Shown one piece after another: positions 1-9,091 of a stretch of 64,000 bases of DNA (position 1 is its first letter; each line of letters starts with the position of its first letter). The DNA comes from Pollenia angustigena. Its lineage: Eukaryota > Arthropoda > Insecta > Diptera > Polleniidae. The notes below the pieces were generated by a model that did no database searches, was not told the origin of the DNA, and saw nothing but the letters and a program-made list of their open reading frames with translations. The DNA is taken from positions 194,698,208 to 194,762,207 of the forward strand of contig OV884058.1 in NCBI GenBank assembly GCA_930367215.1. The letters are read 5' to 3'. The position numbers and the translations under genes were made by a program.

Positions 1-220
1 AAATAAATAAATAAAAAACAAATATGTTATATTGTGTTATTTTATTTTTAAATTATATTAGGAATTCCTTTTTTCAGATTTTACAGGCTTAAAATAATAT
101 TAGGTAGAGTAGATGTGTTACCGTTCTCACTTGTAAAATTCATATTTGATACAAATTTTATTAGGAATTTGTTTTTTTTCAGATTTTACAGGTTCAACAT
201 TATATTAGGTAAAGTAGATG
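1..220. repeat. Left-end repeat of a decayed Polinton
   Basis: Two diverged direct copies of a segment of about 55 bp (roughly 57-112 and 162-218) each contain TTAGGAATT, a T-run, CAGATTTTACAGG and then TATTAGGTA-AGTAGATG. The first 100 bases also recur in inverted orientation at about 14,220-14,310. Because Polinton genes lie between the two inverted copies, I read them as the terminal repeats of one element whose left end runs off the window. The sequence shows the repeat and inversion directly; the Polinton assignment is inferred from the genes inside. Confidence 0.6.
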
Positions 221-351
221 CATTGTTGCTAAATGTTCTTAATCTTTTCAAGTTGTTTGCGTATTGGACTTTGTTATCATTATTATCTTCATTGTAATGG
301 TCATCATCATCATCATCATCAATATTCATTTTATTATTAGATTTATTATCT

Positions 352-766
352 TCATTTAACCTCAAAACTAGATACATTATCAATATCATCATCATAATCC
401 ATATTGGAATTATATCTATTTTCTTCATTAAAACCAGCAAAACCAGCTTCGTTATTATCAAAAACATCATCATCATAAGAAAGAACATTACTAGAAGCAT
501 TTTCCTGATTTAAATTAGATCTATATAGTGATGGATATGATGGTGTATATAGTGATTGATATGATGGCGATCGTACTGTTCCAGAAGATTTTTTTTTTGT
601 CTTATCAAGTTTTTTTATTATATGTTTTAAAGGTTTTGTTATAGGCTTAAAGTTTCTTCTAACATATTTACTTTCTCTATTTTATTAAGTTTAATATTTT
701 TAAATATTTCCTTAAATGCCGCTCTGGTTTCAACAATATCTTTTTCAATTCATTATTTTTACTCAT
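352..766 (-). pseudogene. Unrecognised small gene of the Polinton, frameshifted
   Basis: On the minus strand a Met codon at 766-764 opens a basic stretch (MSKNNELKK) that hits a stop near 679. A second frame takes over with a lysine-rich part, a Ser/Tyr/Pro repeat (SPSYQSLY then TPSYPSLY) and an acidic Asp/Asn-rich tail, ending at the TGA at 354-352. The change of frame needs at least one indel. The gene is divergent from the DNA polymerase and separated from it by the 11-bp repeat array. I do not recognise the product; position suggests a minor structural or accessory Polinton protein, which is inference. The low-complexity acidic tail makes the 3' end uncertain. Confidence 0.4.
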
Positions 767-805
767 GATTGCTGTATGCAAGTGTTTATATTTTAAATAA
801 TAAAC

Positions 806-942
806 GATCTGGTTTATATCGCTTCTGATCTGCTTTTGATCTGTTTTCGATCTACTTTTGATCTGCTTTATATCTGGTTTCGATCTGCTTTCAATCTGCT
901 TTTGATCTGCTTTATATCTGATTTCGATCAGCTTTTTGATCT
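806..942. repeat. 11-bp GATCTGCTTTT tandem array
   Basis: About twelve imperfect units of GATCTGCTTTT (variants GATCTGTTTTC, GATCTACTTTT, TATCTGGTTTC) fill the gap between the divergent minus-strand gene and the DNA polymerase gene. A shorter array of the same units in the opposite orientation lies at 12,541-12,603, next to the last DNA polymerase fragment. An intergenic array could be an origin or regulatory region of the Polinton; only the repeat itself is seen. Confidence 0.8.
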
Positions 943-1037
943 TAAATACATGCTTAATCCATTTTAGAGACTTCGTTGATTAATCATAAAGAGGAATGTA
1001 ATAAAATGGTCACAAGGATGCCTAGTATAGATATGTA

Positions 1038-1556
1038 TACGCTGATTTTGAATGTATTCTGGAAACAGTTAACATTCAAAATTCTACGAACGTAAAATCA
1101 ACACAAAAGCATATTCCATTTGCTAATAGTTATTTTATTAAATGTTCGTATAACTTAGACTTAGCTATTTTTAAAATTTACAGAGAAACTGATGCGCCAC
1201 AACATTTTTTTAAAAGTTTAGTTGACGACATTTTAGCTATTTACACTAGTCATCTAAGTGTTATTAAACCAATGAATTCCTTAAAACCCCTGCAACAGAT
1301 ACAACATTATGAAAGCAAGACTTGTTATATTTGCACGAAATCTTTATCTAATGAAGATAAAGTAGCTGACCCTTGTCATCTAACTGGTCAATATAGCGGT
1401 GCTGCTCATAACCAATGTAATTTAGAATATTAAATTGCAAATTTCATCCTCATATTCTTTCATAATCTTTCGGCATATGATTGTCATCTGTTTGTAAGGG
1501 AGCTTTCAACAATTGAAGGCGATATAAATATTATACCTTCAAATAAGGAGCTTTAT
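1038..1556 (+). pseudogene. polB: Polinton type-B DNA polymerase, exonuclease part
   Basis: The frame starting at 1038 reads YADFECILE, the Exo I region of protein-primed (DNA_pol_B_2) polymerases, and runs 131 codons to a TAA at 1431. It ends with a C-x2-C ... H-x-TGxYxGAAHNxCNLxY block typical of insect Polinton polymerases. From about 1441 another frame continues with HNLSAYDCHLFVREL, the Exo II-like block. The acidic residues of Exo I (D, E) are kept. The gene is then cut at 1557 by a 424-bp MITE. Stops and frameshifts make it a pseudogene. It would have replicated the element during self-synthesising transposition or in virus-like form. Confidence 0.9.
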
Positions 1557-1980
1557 CCCAATAAAAATTTTTTCCATTTTGTGAAGCACTAAAGGCACAT
1601 TTAAAAAAATAAGCGCACAATTATGCGCTACGCAATAAGACATACAGAAATGCAGTAAAGTAAGTGAAAGAACTCTCAACAACTTTTATAAAAAAAAAAT
1701 AACATTTCAAGTGCTACGGCATTCCCTTACTACGAAGCAGGTTTGTAAGGGAGAATACTAAAAAATAACTGTATCAAAACATTCAGTGTGTTAAGATGAT
1801 CGTTACATCCAACAATATTTATGTGCGCTGAATAATGCGCTTTATGTGTCAAAAATGTATTGCTTCAAAGTGGGAACTCGCCATATAAAATTCATGTCTT
1901 CCGTAAGCGCAATGGTAAGCGAAACCCTTATGTTTCTTCCTTACAAACCTGCTTCGTTGGAAGCTCCATTTTTTATTGGG
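1557..1980 (+). mobile_element. MITE with CCCAATAAAAA termini, short copy
   Basis: A 424-bp element starts CCCAATAAAAA and ends in its inverse TTTTTATTGGG, with a 2-bp target duplication AT (1555-1556 and 1981-1982). Larger copies lie at 2,566-3,887 (inverted) and 29,056-30,378. It has no coding capacity beyond accidental frames. It interrupts the polymerase gene just after the Exo II block. Compared with the larger copies it lacks the nested 0.9-kb insertion, so it represents the uninterrupted form. The autonomous partner and superfamily are unknown; the 2-bp duplications differ among copies (AT, TA, AA). Confidence 0.8.
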
Positions 1981-2039
1981 ATGTGTCTATGTCAAAAAGA
2001 ATTTCTGTAAATGAAAAAGAATTGAGTTAAGTTTTCTCG

Positions 2040-2563
2040 ATTCATTTAGGTTTATGCCATCGAGTATAGCAAAATTAGCAAGTTATTTGGCCGACAGTGA
2101 TTTAACGATAGTAAAATCAAGCTATCCAAATGACGAAGAATTTAATTTAATGGTAATTGAATTTCTTCAAGACGATTCAATTACCACCTCCTTCAATATT
2201 TTTCAATAAATTAAATAATGAGTCGTGTAATGTAGAGGATTATGAACATGCACGAAAAGTATGGAAAACATTTAAATGTAGAACATTAAAAGATTATCTA
2301 CTTTTATATTTAAAAGTAGATATTCTTTTACTTTGCGATATATTTGAAAATTTCCGTAAAGTTTGTGCAAACATTTATAATGTAGATCCATGTCAATATT
2401 ATACAGGTTTATCCTGGGATGCAATGTTGAAAACAACTGCAATAGAATTGGAGTTGTTGACTGAAGGTAGATCTAGAATATCCATCTACATTACACGACT
2501 ATCATAATGATTTACCATTTTGTGCTGAGAATAAAAAAATTGAAACCATGAAACAAAAGAAAC
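2040..2563 (+). pseudogene. polB: Polinton type-B DNA polymerase, middle part
   Basis: Downstream of the first MITE the polymerase resumes with DSFRFMPSSIAKLASYL, the Exo III region. It changes frame near 2,157 and continues with LPPPSIFFNKL, DYEHARKVW and YLKVDILLLCDIFENFR, ending in LSWDAMLKTT at about 2,440, all conserved in this family. A block of about 100 residues that should contain palm motif A is missing after LELLTE; the sequence jumps to LHDYHNDLPFCAENKK and is then cut at 2,566 by an inverted composite MITE. The segment is collinear with 1,038-1,556 and 3,890-4,430. Confidence 0.9.
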
Positions 2564-2565
2564 TA

Positions 2566-3887
2566 CCCAATAAAAAATGGAGCTTCCAATGAAGCAGGTT
2601 TGTAAGGGAGAAAAATAAAAGTTTCGCTTACCATTGCGCTTACGGAAGACATGAATTTTAAATGGCGAGTTCCCACTTTGAAGCAATACATTTTTGACAC
2701 ATAAAGCGCATTATTCAGCACACATAAAAATTGTTGGATGTAACGATCAGCTTTACACACTGAATGTTTTGATACAGTTATTTTTTAGTATTCTCCCTTA
2801 CAAACCTGCTTCGTGATAAGGGAATGCCGTACACAGAAAAAATTATTGCCGAATTTTTTTCAAACAAACGCTTGTTTGAAATTTTTTTTCATTTCTATAA
2901 ATTTTTTTACTGATTCAAACAATATTTTTGTTTGATTTTTTATTTAACCAACAAAAATGTGGACAACTCTTCAAAAATATAATAAACGCGTTATTGGTGT
3001 CAAATTTTCATAATTTTGTATGAAATATTTAACGCTCTTTAATGTTGTCGTCTTTTTGCATTTTTTTATTTGATCGTAAGCAACACTTCCTTATGTGAAA
3101 TATAAGGACAACAACAAAAAACACACACAGTCTATTTTTGGACGCTTTAAAAAAGTGCAACTATAAGAAAAACAATAGCAGAAACAACATTACAAGAAAC
3201 AAAATCCCGTATTCAATTTTTTAAAACTGTTTGGTTAAATACATCAAATACAAAAATATAATGATGACGAAAAACATATCGAGTCGGTCTGCTGCCGTTT
3301 TTAGTTACATTTCTTCTTTAGCAAAGGAAAGTATACAGCAACAGAGAGAGTGATAAAGAAAAACATTGTGTTGTGTGTATAAATAAGACTTCGTTCAAAA
3401 ATTATTGCAACAAAAAAAATGTGTCTCAAAGCCAGCCGGCGGCTCTGCTCTGCCGTCATCTTCTCATGCAGTGCTTACTTGTGTGCGCGTCATTGCTTGT
3501 GCAAAAACTTTTTTTTTTTTTTGATTTTGAAATTTAGTATATTTCAGTGAACTTTTTGTTTGATTCAGTTAAATTATTTGTTTGAAAAAATCAGTGTTTT
3601 TTTTCAATAAACAAAATGCAAATAAATTGTTTGAATATGCAAATTTGTTTATAGGACCGATGTCAGACAAAAAATTGTTTGATTCTACAAATTTTTTGTT
3701 TGAATTGGAAAAATAATTTTTTCTGTGTAGCACTTGAAATTTTATTTTTTTTTAAAAAAAGTTGTTGAGACTTCTTTCACTTACTTTACTGCATTTATGT
3801 ATGTCTTATTGCGTAGCGCATAATTGTGCGCTTATTTTTTTAAATGTACCTTTAGTGCTTCGCAAAATGATAAAATTTTTTATTGGG
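2566..3887 (-). mobile_element. Composite MITE, 1.3-kb copy inside polB
   Basis: This is the 424-bp MITE family in opposite orientation, enlarged to 1,322 bp by a nested 896-bp element. Termini are CCCAATAAAAAAT and its inverse ATTTTTTATTGGG, with target duplication TA (2564-2565 and 3888-3889). The polymerase reading continues on both sides, so the insertion is clean. The composite at 29,056-30,378 has the same nested insertion at the same internal position, so the composite moved after it formed. Short open frames inside have no family resemblance and are treated as chance. Confidence 0.85.
2832..3727. mobile_element. Nested 896-bp element with CACAGAAAAAATTATT TIRs
   Basis: The insertion begins CACAGAAAAAATTATT and ends with the inverse. 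It sits in a TA dinucleotide that is duplicated (2830-2831 and 3728-3729), judged against the uninterrupted copy at 1,557-1,980. Both ends carry further repeats of TCAAACAAA. There is no transposase frame. A TA duplication fits a Tc1/mariner-type non-autonomous element, although an element with the same terminal CACAGAAAAAA at 51,376-52,124 has AG instead, so the superfamily is open. Confidence 0.75.
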
Positions 3888-3889
3888 TA

Positions 3890-4430
3890 ATAACTGATTT
3901 AAATAGTAAAACTAATTACATACTACATTATCGAAATCTTCAGCAATGTATTCAACATGGTTTAGTTTTAAAGAAAATACATAGAATTCTTCAATTTGAC
4001 CAATCAAATTGGTAACAAAAATATATTGATTTAAATAACCATCACAGAACACTAGCAAAAAATTCATTTGAACAAAATTTTGTTAAATTGTTGAATAATG
4101 CAGTATACGGGAAAACTATGGAAAATGTTGATAAGAGGAAAGACATTAAAATAGTATGTCAATGGGCGAATAGAGGTAAACGCTTAGGAGTCCGAGCTCT
4201 TATAGCTAAACCAAATTTCCATAGTTCACTTCAAATTCATGAAGATATGCATGCTATCCAAATGAATAGAATTAAAACTGAATACAACAAACCTATTTAT
4301 GTAGGATTTTCAGTTTAGAAATATCCAAATTTAAAATGTATAGTTTTCATTATGACTACATAAAGCCTAAATATCGTAAAAAATTATCAAAAAGTAATTT
4401 CAATTTTTGGGAATAAAAAATTTTAATTTC
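3890..4430 (+). pseudogene. polB: Polinton type-B DNA polymerase, palm part
   Basis: After the composite MITE the gene continues with NYILHYRNLQQCIQHGL, then LLNNAVYGKTMENV (the conserved B-motif region), then NRIKTEYNKPIYVGFSV and, one frame over, HYDYIKPKY. One TAA (about 4,015) and a frameshift after GFSV disable it. The next expected motif, the catalytic YTDTDS, is absent: homology ends near 4,385, where a dispersed repeat starts. The C-terminal continuation reappears 8 kb away at 12,640. Confidence 0.9.
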
Positions 4431-5935
4431 AAAAGATTTTGCTATTCGTGCTTAATTCCCAGTTTTTATTCTTGACATAACACTTGAAATTTATTGTTGA
4501 TGGGATAAGCTATTCCTATGCATTTCACTGGTTGCTTAGGCCAGATCATCAGGAAACTTTATTCATAAAGATTTTAGACAAACTAAAGATATTAAACCAA
4601 ATAAAATTTTTAAACGTATAAGAATTATAGCAACAGTTCTACTTGTAACAATATCAAAGCTTGAACAAAACACATCAACAATAAACAACAGTGGGTTTAT
4701 CTCATCTTACATTCCCCACTACAACCCAGCGGGAAAACTCAGAAGACCTTCTTACTTCAGGCCTTTTTAAAGGCCTGCTTAAAAATTTTTTGGATTTAAT
4801 TCATATTCTTACGTAACTGCTAAAGAATGCCTCATAGAAGGCCTCGGCTCTTTGGTATGAGAAGCGAAAAAAGAAGGAGTAACATTTTTTGTTTTGTTTT
4901 TTTTTTTTGCACAAGCATAAGCAAAAGAATTCAGATCCCTTTACAAAAACAAAGTAAAATATGCTGTAAATCATTTTAGTTGAAGTGGAACAGAGAAAGA
5001 GTAAAATTTTTTGTTTTGCTTTTTTTCAGATCCCGTTATAAAAACAAAGTAACAAAGTAGGTGCATATTAAAATACAAAATAAAAACAATAATGTAAATC
5101 ATTTTAGTTGAGTTTTGTCCATTAAGGAAGATAGGTACTTGTGCTTAAAAGTTTTTTTTTTATTATAGGTATACTTTTATTTACAATGTTTAGCAAATTT
5201 GATTATTTCAATAAAAAAATAGGTATCACATGTGTTATTAAACCACAATAAGTTTAATAAAATATATAAACATACGTTACATGAATCCTATTCAGTCTTC
5301 TAATTTCATTTGTAAGGAAATATTCCTTAATGTTTTAGACTGATAGCCCTTCAATATGACCTTTAATGCATTTGTAGATGGATGGTCTGAAATGCCTTTT
5401 AAGAGCCAGTAATTGAAAGGCCTTTTAACATACCTTTCTTAAAAGCCCTTCAAGATAACCTTTTTGCTAAGGCCTTTTGAAAGTCATTCTCTGGAAAGCC
5501 TTCTAAGAGCAATTTATTTGAAGGCCTTTAAGAAGCTCTGGGGAAGAATGGAAAGCGGAAGGCCTTCTCCGCAATGACAACGCGTGTAAAAAAGATATGA
5601 GTATGGAATGGAGCGAGAAGGCCTTGTTTATCCAAAAGAAGGGGTACAGAGGCCTTCTAGAAGGCCTCCGTACTCCTTCTTTTTCCCGCTGGGAATTAGT
5701 TGAAATTCTCTCAACATTAATTGTAGTTGTAAGTAGGTTAAGAAAAACAAAATAAAAACAACAACAACTTACGAAAGATGTTGTCAATTAAGTGTTTTTA
5801 GGCCGTCCTGTTTATTATCAAAAAGTAATTTCAATTTTTGAGAATACATACAAAATTTTAATTTCAAAAGATTTTGCTATTCGTGCTTAATTCCCACTGC
5901 TGTTTATTGTTGATGTGTTTTGTTCCTCTGTATAA
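4385..5935 (+). repeat. Dispersed repeat shared with 58.3-58.9 kb, split by a MITE
   Basis: Segments 4,385-4,722 and 5,696-5,935 match 58,268-58,880, including TCGTGCTTAATTCCCAG, TTGATGGGATAAGCTATTCC and GGTTGCTTAGGCCAGATCAT. In the 58-kb copy a 140-bp segment is present twice as a direct repeat about 470 bp apart. Here the two halves are separated by the 969-bp MITE at 4,725. No coding potential is visible. The repeat interrupts the polymerase gene here and an LTR there, so it behaves as a mobile repeat of unknown class. Confidence 0.65.
4725..5693. mobile_element. 969-bp MITE with CCCAGCGGGAAAA TIRs, AGGCCTT-rich
   Basis: The element begins CCCAGCGGGAAAA and ends with the exact 13-bp inverse, flanked by AA on both sides. 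The matching site at 58,567 (CACTACAATTAG) is empty, which defines the insertion. The interior contains more than ten copies of the palindrome AGGCCT within GAAGGCCTT or AAAGGCCTT, clustered near both ends. No transposase frame is present. Like the CCCAATAAAAA family it starts CCCA and makes a 2-bp duplication, so the two may share a transposase source; this is inference. Confidence 0.85.
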
Positions 5936-5942
5936 TAACAAT

Positions 5943-6155
5943 ATGGAAGGTAAAAACGATGATATCACTACTCGCAGTCACATTACATATTTTGATGATC
6001 AATTTTTTAAAATCCCAATTTCATTTATTGAATGCTCAAACACTAAACCTCAAAACGCTGAAATTTTATCATCATCATCCATTAAAAATATAACAATATA
6101 CTTTTTTAATTATTATTTAATAATATTCATTTTGTTTGTAATTTATTTGTATTAG
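5943..6155 (+). CDS. Hypothetical 70-residue protein with C-terminal membrane segment
   Basis: An open frame from the ATG at 5,943 encodes about 70 residues: a polar N-terminal part (MEGKNDDITTRS) followed by a hydrophobic C-terminal stretch of about 20 residues (YFFNYYLIIFILFVIYLY). It lies between the repeat ending at 5,935 and a minus-strand Polinton-type gene. Small tail-anchored proteins occur in Polintons and viruses, but I see no specific family signature, and the AT-rich sequence makes chance frames likely. Confidence 0.25.
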   Translation: MEGKNDDITTRSHITYFDDQFFKIPISFIECSNTKPQNAEILSSSSIKNITIYFFNYYLIIFILFVIYLY

Positions 6156-6395
6156 AATATATTTTATTTATTAAAATTAGTAAATATATTACAAATATTT
6201 TTATATATTTTTTTTTTAGTTTTAACTTAATTATTATTATTATATTGATATACATATTATTATTTATTATTAAATTTAATTTTAATAATTGTTAAATTTA
6301 GTGAATATGGGATATCTAGATTGGATATAAAGACATCACCCTCTTCTTATGATTTCAGTCGCAGGTTTTTCTCTCCTTCTATTGATATAAGATAT

Positions 6396-6841
6396 TGTAG
6401 TGAAATAAATGAGTAATGTTTCTGTGACCTACTTAAAATATAATTCACCAATGTTCTGAAATACGATCATACAATGTAGTCACTTCAAGAAACCTTTAAA
6501 GTCCAAATGAGTAATGTCTCTGTGACCTACTTAAAATATAATTGTCTGAAATATGATCATACAATTTAGTCACTGTAAGAAACATTCAAACAAAGAATAA
6601 CACACTTTAAGTTCAAAGACTTAAAGTTACTAACATTACATTTAATTGCTAACTGAGTATTTTCACTTACCCTAATTCTATTGTAATAAGAATAACAAGA
6701 ATAATTCTATTGTGATAAGAATATTATTGTAATTGTTATTTTATGTTACTATATATATTAAGTAAAAGAAATCAATAAAGAAGTTCAGTTTTAAGTTGTA
6801 ACTGAGGGCTATACCACGTCTTGTTTATTAAATATACTACA
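6396..6841 (+). repeat. 5' LTR of mdg1-like element
   Basis: The LTR starts TGTAGTGAAATAA and ends TATACTACA, giving the short inverted ends TGTAGT/ACTACA. It contains two imperfect internal copies of a block of about 80-90 bp (GAGTAATGT-TCTGTGACCTACTTAAAATATAATT, in pieces at about 6,409 and 6,507), and a CAATAAAG polyadenylation-like signal near 6,772. The 3' LTR at 11,194-11,639 has the same length. Confidence 0.92.
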
Positions 6842-6858
6842 TGGCGACCGTGACAGTT
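6842..6858 (+). other. Primer binding site, tRNA-Arg type
   Basis: TGGCGACCGTGACAG immediately follows the LTR end. This matches the tRNA-Arg primer site known from Drosophila mdg1, 412 and blood elements. It directly supports the family assignment. Confidence 0.85.
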
Positions 6859-7010
6859 TTTTTTTTAAGTTTTTGTGAACAGTGGTGATTCGGTAAAAAT
6901 GTGTTTTTTTTAATTTCGGCTTTTATAAACACAGACAAAAGATATTTGTAAAATAAAAAGTGAGAAAAACTTAATAGTTCTATAAGTTTAAAAAAAAAAA
7001 TTTTTTTTAA

Positions 7011-7292
7011 ATGACCTGGTGGAAAAAAATATTGTCCACCATACCACTACTCGTGGCAGGTTACGAAGTGGGAAAGTCCACAGAGGAAAATGAAAATAAA
7101 GAACTGGTGCAGATACTACGCCGAAATATACAACAACCTGTTACAAATGAATCAGTAAAAAACGATAGCATGAGTTACGTGGAAATTTTCTCAATAGTGG
7201 TTGTGGTAATAATAGGTGTTATCTATGTGATAAAAATAATGTGTAAAGCCTTAAAAAACAATAGTAACAACGCCCCACAACAGCAGATATAA
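7011..7292 (+). CDS. Leader-encoded single-pass membrane microprotein
   Basis: A 93-residue frame lies in the leader of the mdg1-like element, 170 bp after the primer site. It has a short hydrophobic N-terminal segment (WWKKILSTIPLLVAGYEVG, residues 3-21) and a strong membrane segment near residues 62-80 (VEIFSIVVVVIIGVIYVIK), followed by a basic, Asn-rich tail. This could give a signal anchor plus transmembrane helix topology. It precedes a second small frame encoding a RING-H2 protein. No domain family is recognised. The frame is intact and the element is young, which argues against chance; low-abundance translation or splicing to gag remains possible. Confidence 0.5.
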   Translation: MTWWKKILSTIPLLVAGYEVGKSTEENENKELVQILRRNIQQPVTNESVKNDSMSYVEIFSIVVVVIIGVIYVIKIMCKALKNNSNNAPQQQI

Positions 7293-7380
7293 AAACATAA
7301 GAATTCATATCCTTAAAGAACAGTAGTAACAACAACAGTTATTAGAAGATATTAGAAGACAACAAAGGAAAGCCAGAAAA

Positions 7381-7575
7381 ATGGGAAGCAAAAAATCAGC
7401 CAAATCCGATAAAATTTGTCAAGTGTGTTGCGGCTACATCACACCTTATCATGAAATCCTGATGTTAGTGAACTGCAAACATATTTTTCACCTTGTGTGC
7501 ATCGATACTTTTTATGACATGTATAGGGAATGTCCTGAATGCTGGATGCTGGATAAATTTGATAAGTATCAATAA
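7381..7575 (+). CDS. RING-H2 finger microprotein in the LTR element leader
   Basis: A 64-residue frame contains a complete zinc-binding pattern: C-x2-C (CQVC), 14-15 residues, C-x-H-x2-H-x2-C (CKHIFHLVC), 10 residues, C-x2-C (CPEC). This is the RING-H2 arrangement of E3 ubiquitin ligases. The protein is almost only the finger, with a basic N-terminus (MGSKKSAKSDK). It lies between the membrane microprotein and gag in an otherwise young element. RING fingers usually recruit E2 enzymes; a role in altering host restriction or Gag turnover is speculation. The pattern of eight ligands in the right order makes chance unlikely. Confidence 0.7.
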   Translation: MGSKKSAKSDKICQVCCGYITPYHEILMLVNCKHIFHLVCIDTFYDMYRECPECWMLDKFDKYQ

Positions 7576-7625
7576 AATATTAATATAATAATAAAAAAAA
7601 AAAAAAAAACGTATTATTTTAAGGT

Positions 7626-8831
7626 ATGCAATGGGAAACCATTATTAGTAGTATAGAACCCTTAGAAATCAAGTTTAAACAATCTTATAAATGCCTTAAC
7701 CAAAATAGACCGATACAATCGGAAACCTTAAACAAGCATATTACTATTTTAATAGAGTCATTTAACAATATTAGAGAAATCTTAAACAGACAATATGATA
7801 GATATTCCACACAACATAAGGAACAGGCTAATAAGATATTTTTCAAATTAAGGGATAAATTATTAAAAATTTTTCATAAGCATAATATTCATATTAAAGT
7901 TCCTCTTACCCTAAGTTGCGAGGTTGATAAAAAAATCATTGAATCGGACGATAGCGAGCAAGAAGATTTTGAGGAAGACAAAGAAATACAACCAACCACA
8001 ATGACGCGTTCAGAGGACGAAGTAATAGATAAGACAACGAAGATTGTCCCCACTTTTGACGGAAATGTAGACGAGCTCCAGAGTTTTTTGGATGCGTTAA
8101 CAATTGTTGAAAAAATAAAGGATACGCATGAGGAAATAGCGATAGGAGTAATTAAGACTAAACTTAAAGGACAAGCTAGGAACCTAATTACAAATGAGGA
8201 TTCGATAGTGGCTATAAGGAGTAAACTAGAATCTAATATTCAGGGTGAATCGTCTGAGGTTTTATGTTCAAAATTAATGAATATAAAACAACAGTCGAAG
8301 TCAGCCACTTCATACGCTGAGGAAATTCAGCAAATCACAAAAAAATTATTTGGAGCCTACATACGAGAGGGCTACCCATACAATATCTCTGAGAAATTAA
8401 TAAAACAAAATGTCACTAAAGCGATTTCTAAAAATGCAGCAAATGAGGAAGTTAAATTGATAATGAAAACAGGAAACTTTGCTTCATTGAATGAAGTTGT
8501 TTCGAAATTTATAGAGGCTAGCACTGAAGCGATTACCGCAAATTCATCAGTGTTTTACTTTAAGCGCCCTGGGTCTTCAAGGCAAAATCATGAAAACCGA
8601 TTTAATAACTACCGGGGAAATGGTAATTCCTGGCGTCGAAATAATCATTTTAATGGTTCTAATAATAATAATAATTTTAACAATAATAATAGTTGGCGAC
8701 GCGGGAATAACCATAATAGAAATCAGGCACACCATTCACGAAACGGGGGACGTGTGAGAATGACTCAAGGAGTCTCGGGAAACGAGATTCCCCCTCAAGA
8801 TATGGGGGGCCAAAGTCAGAAGGACAGATAA
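7626..8831 (+). CDS. gag: Gag of mdg1-like element
   Basis: The 401-residue frame has an N-terminal helical region, an acidic linker (SDDSEQEDFEED near residue 100), a capsid-like helical part containing PTFDGNVDELQSFLDAL, and a C-terminal Asn/Arg/Gly-rich tail (residues about 340-385) in place of a CCHC zinc knuckle. The PTFDGN motif and missing knuckle are typical of this group of fly gypsy elements; the basic tail would bind RNA. The stop overlaps the start of the next frame in TAATG at 8,829-8,833, consistent with frameshifting or re-initiation. The frame is intact. Confidence 0.88.
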   Translation: MQWETIISSIEPLEIKFKQSYKCLNQNRPIQSETLNKHITILIESFNNIREILNRQYDRYSTQHKEQANKIFFKLRDKLLKIFHKHNIHIKVPLTLSCEVDKKIIESDDSEQEDFEEDKEIQPTTMTRSEDEVIDKTTKIVPTFDGNVDELQSFLDALTIVEKIKDTHEEIAIGVIKTKLKGQARNLITNEDSIVAIRSKLESNIQGESSEVLCSKLMNIKQQSKSATSYAEEIQQITKKLFGAYIREGYPYNISEKLIKQNVTKAISKNAANEEVKLIMKTGNFASLNEVVSKFIEASTEAITANSSVFYFKRPGSSRQNHENRFNNYRGNGNSWRRNNHFNGSNNNNNFNNNNSWRRGNNHNRNQAHHSRNGGRVRMTQGVSGNEIPPQDMGGQSQKDR

Positions 8832-9091
8832 TGAGTAATAAATCGATATTTCACTTAAATCTCAATTTAAGTAGCTTTATTAAACTTTCGATTTCAACTA
8901 ATTCTGATTCAAATACATTTCTAGTGGACACCGGAGCGGGTGTCTCACTAATCAAACTGAATGCAATAAAATCTTTAAGATTCAACTCCCAAAATATAAT
9001 TCGAATAACAGGCATAGGAGAAGGAAATATAAAATCCATAGGTACAATACATATTGACCTTAGAGTCAAAAACTTTTTATATAACTACTGA
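8831..9091 (+). CDS. pol: Protease N-terminal part of pol, truncated by deletion
   Basis: The frame overlaps the gag stop (TAATG) and encodes an aspartic protease start with FLVDTGAGVSLI, where D of DTGA is catalytic, then GIGEGNIKSIGTI. It ends at 9,091 because the coding sequence jumps at about 9,066 from protease into RNase H in another frame. Everything normally between, including all of RT, is missing. It ran in the pol frame before the deletion. Confidence 0.85.
   Translation: MSNKSIFHLNLNLSSFIKLSISTNSDSNTFLVDTGAGVSLIKLNAIKSLRFNSQNIIRITGIGEGNIKSIGTIHIDLRVKNFLYNY

Noticed and set aside
186..500. 104-residue minus-strand frame rich in Asp/Asn/Leu
   Set aside because: It is in a different frame from the coding-like reading of the same strand and arises from an AT-rich ATC/ATT trinucleotide stretch.
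806..942. CRISPR-like regular repeats
   Set aside because: Units are 11 bp and contiguous with no spacers, in a eukaryotic genome.
2486..2760. Short frames at the MITE/polB boundary and again at 30,184-30,384 (MCKADRYIQQFLCVLNN)
   Set aside because: They are translations of the same MITE sequence in several copies, with no domain and no codon constraint visible.
5503..5787. 94-residue minus-strand frame
   Set aside because: It crosses the end of the AGGCCTT-rich MITE and so cannot be an ancestral gene.
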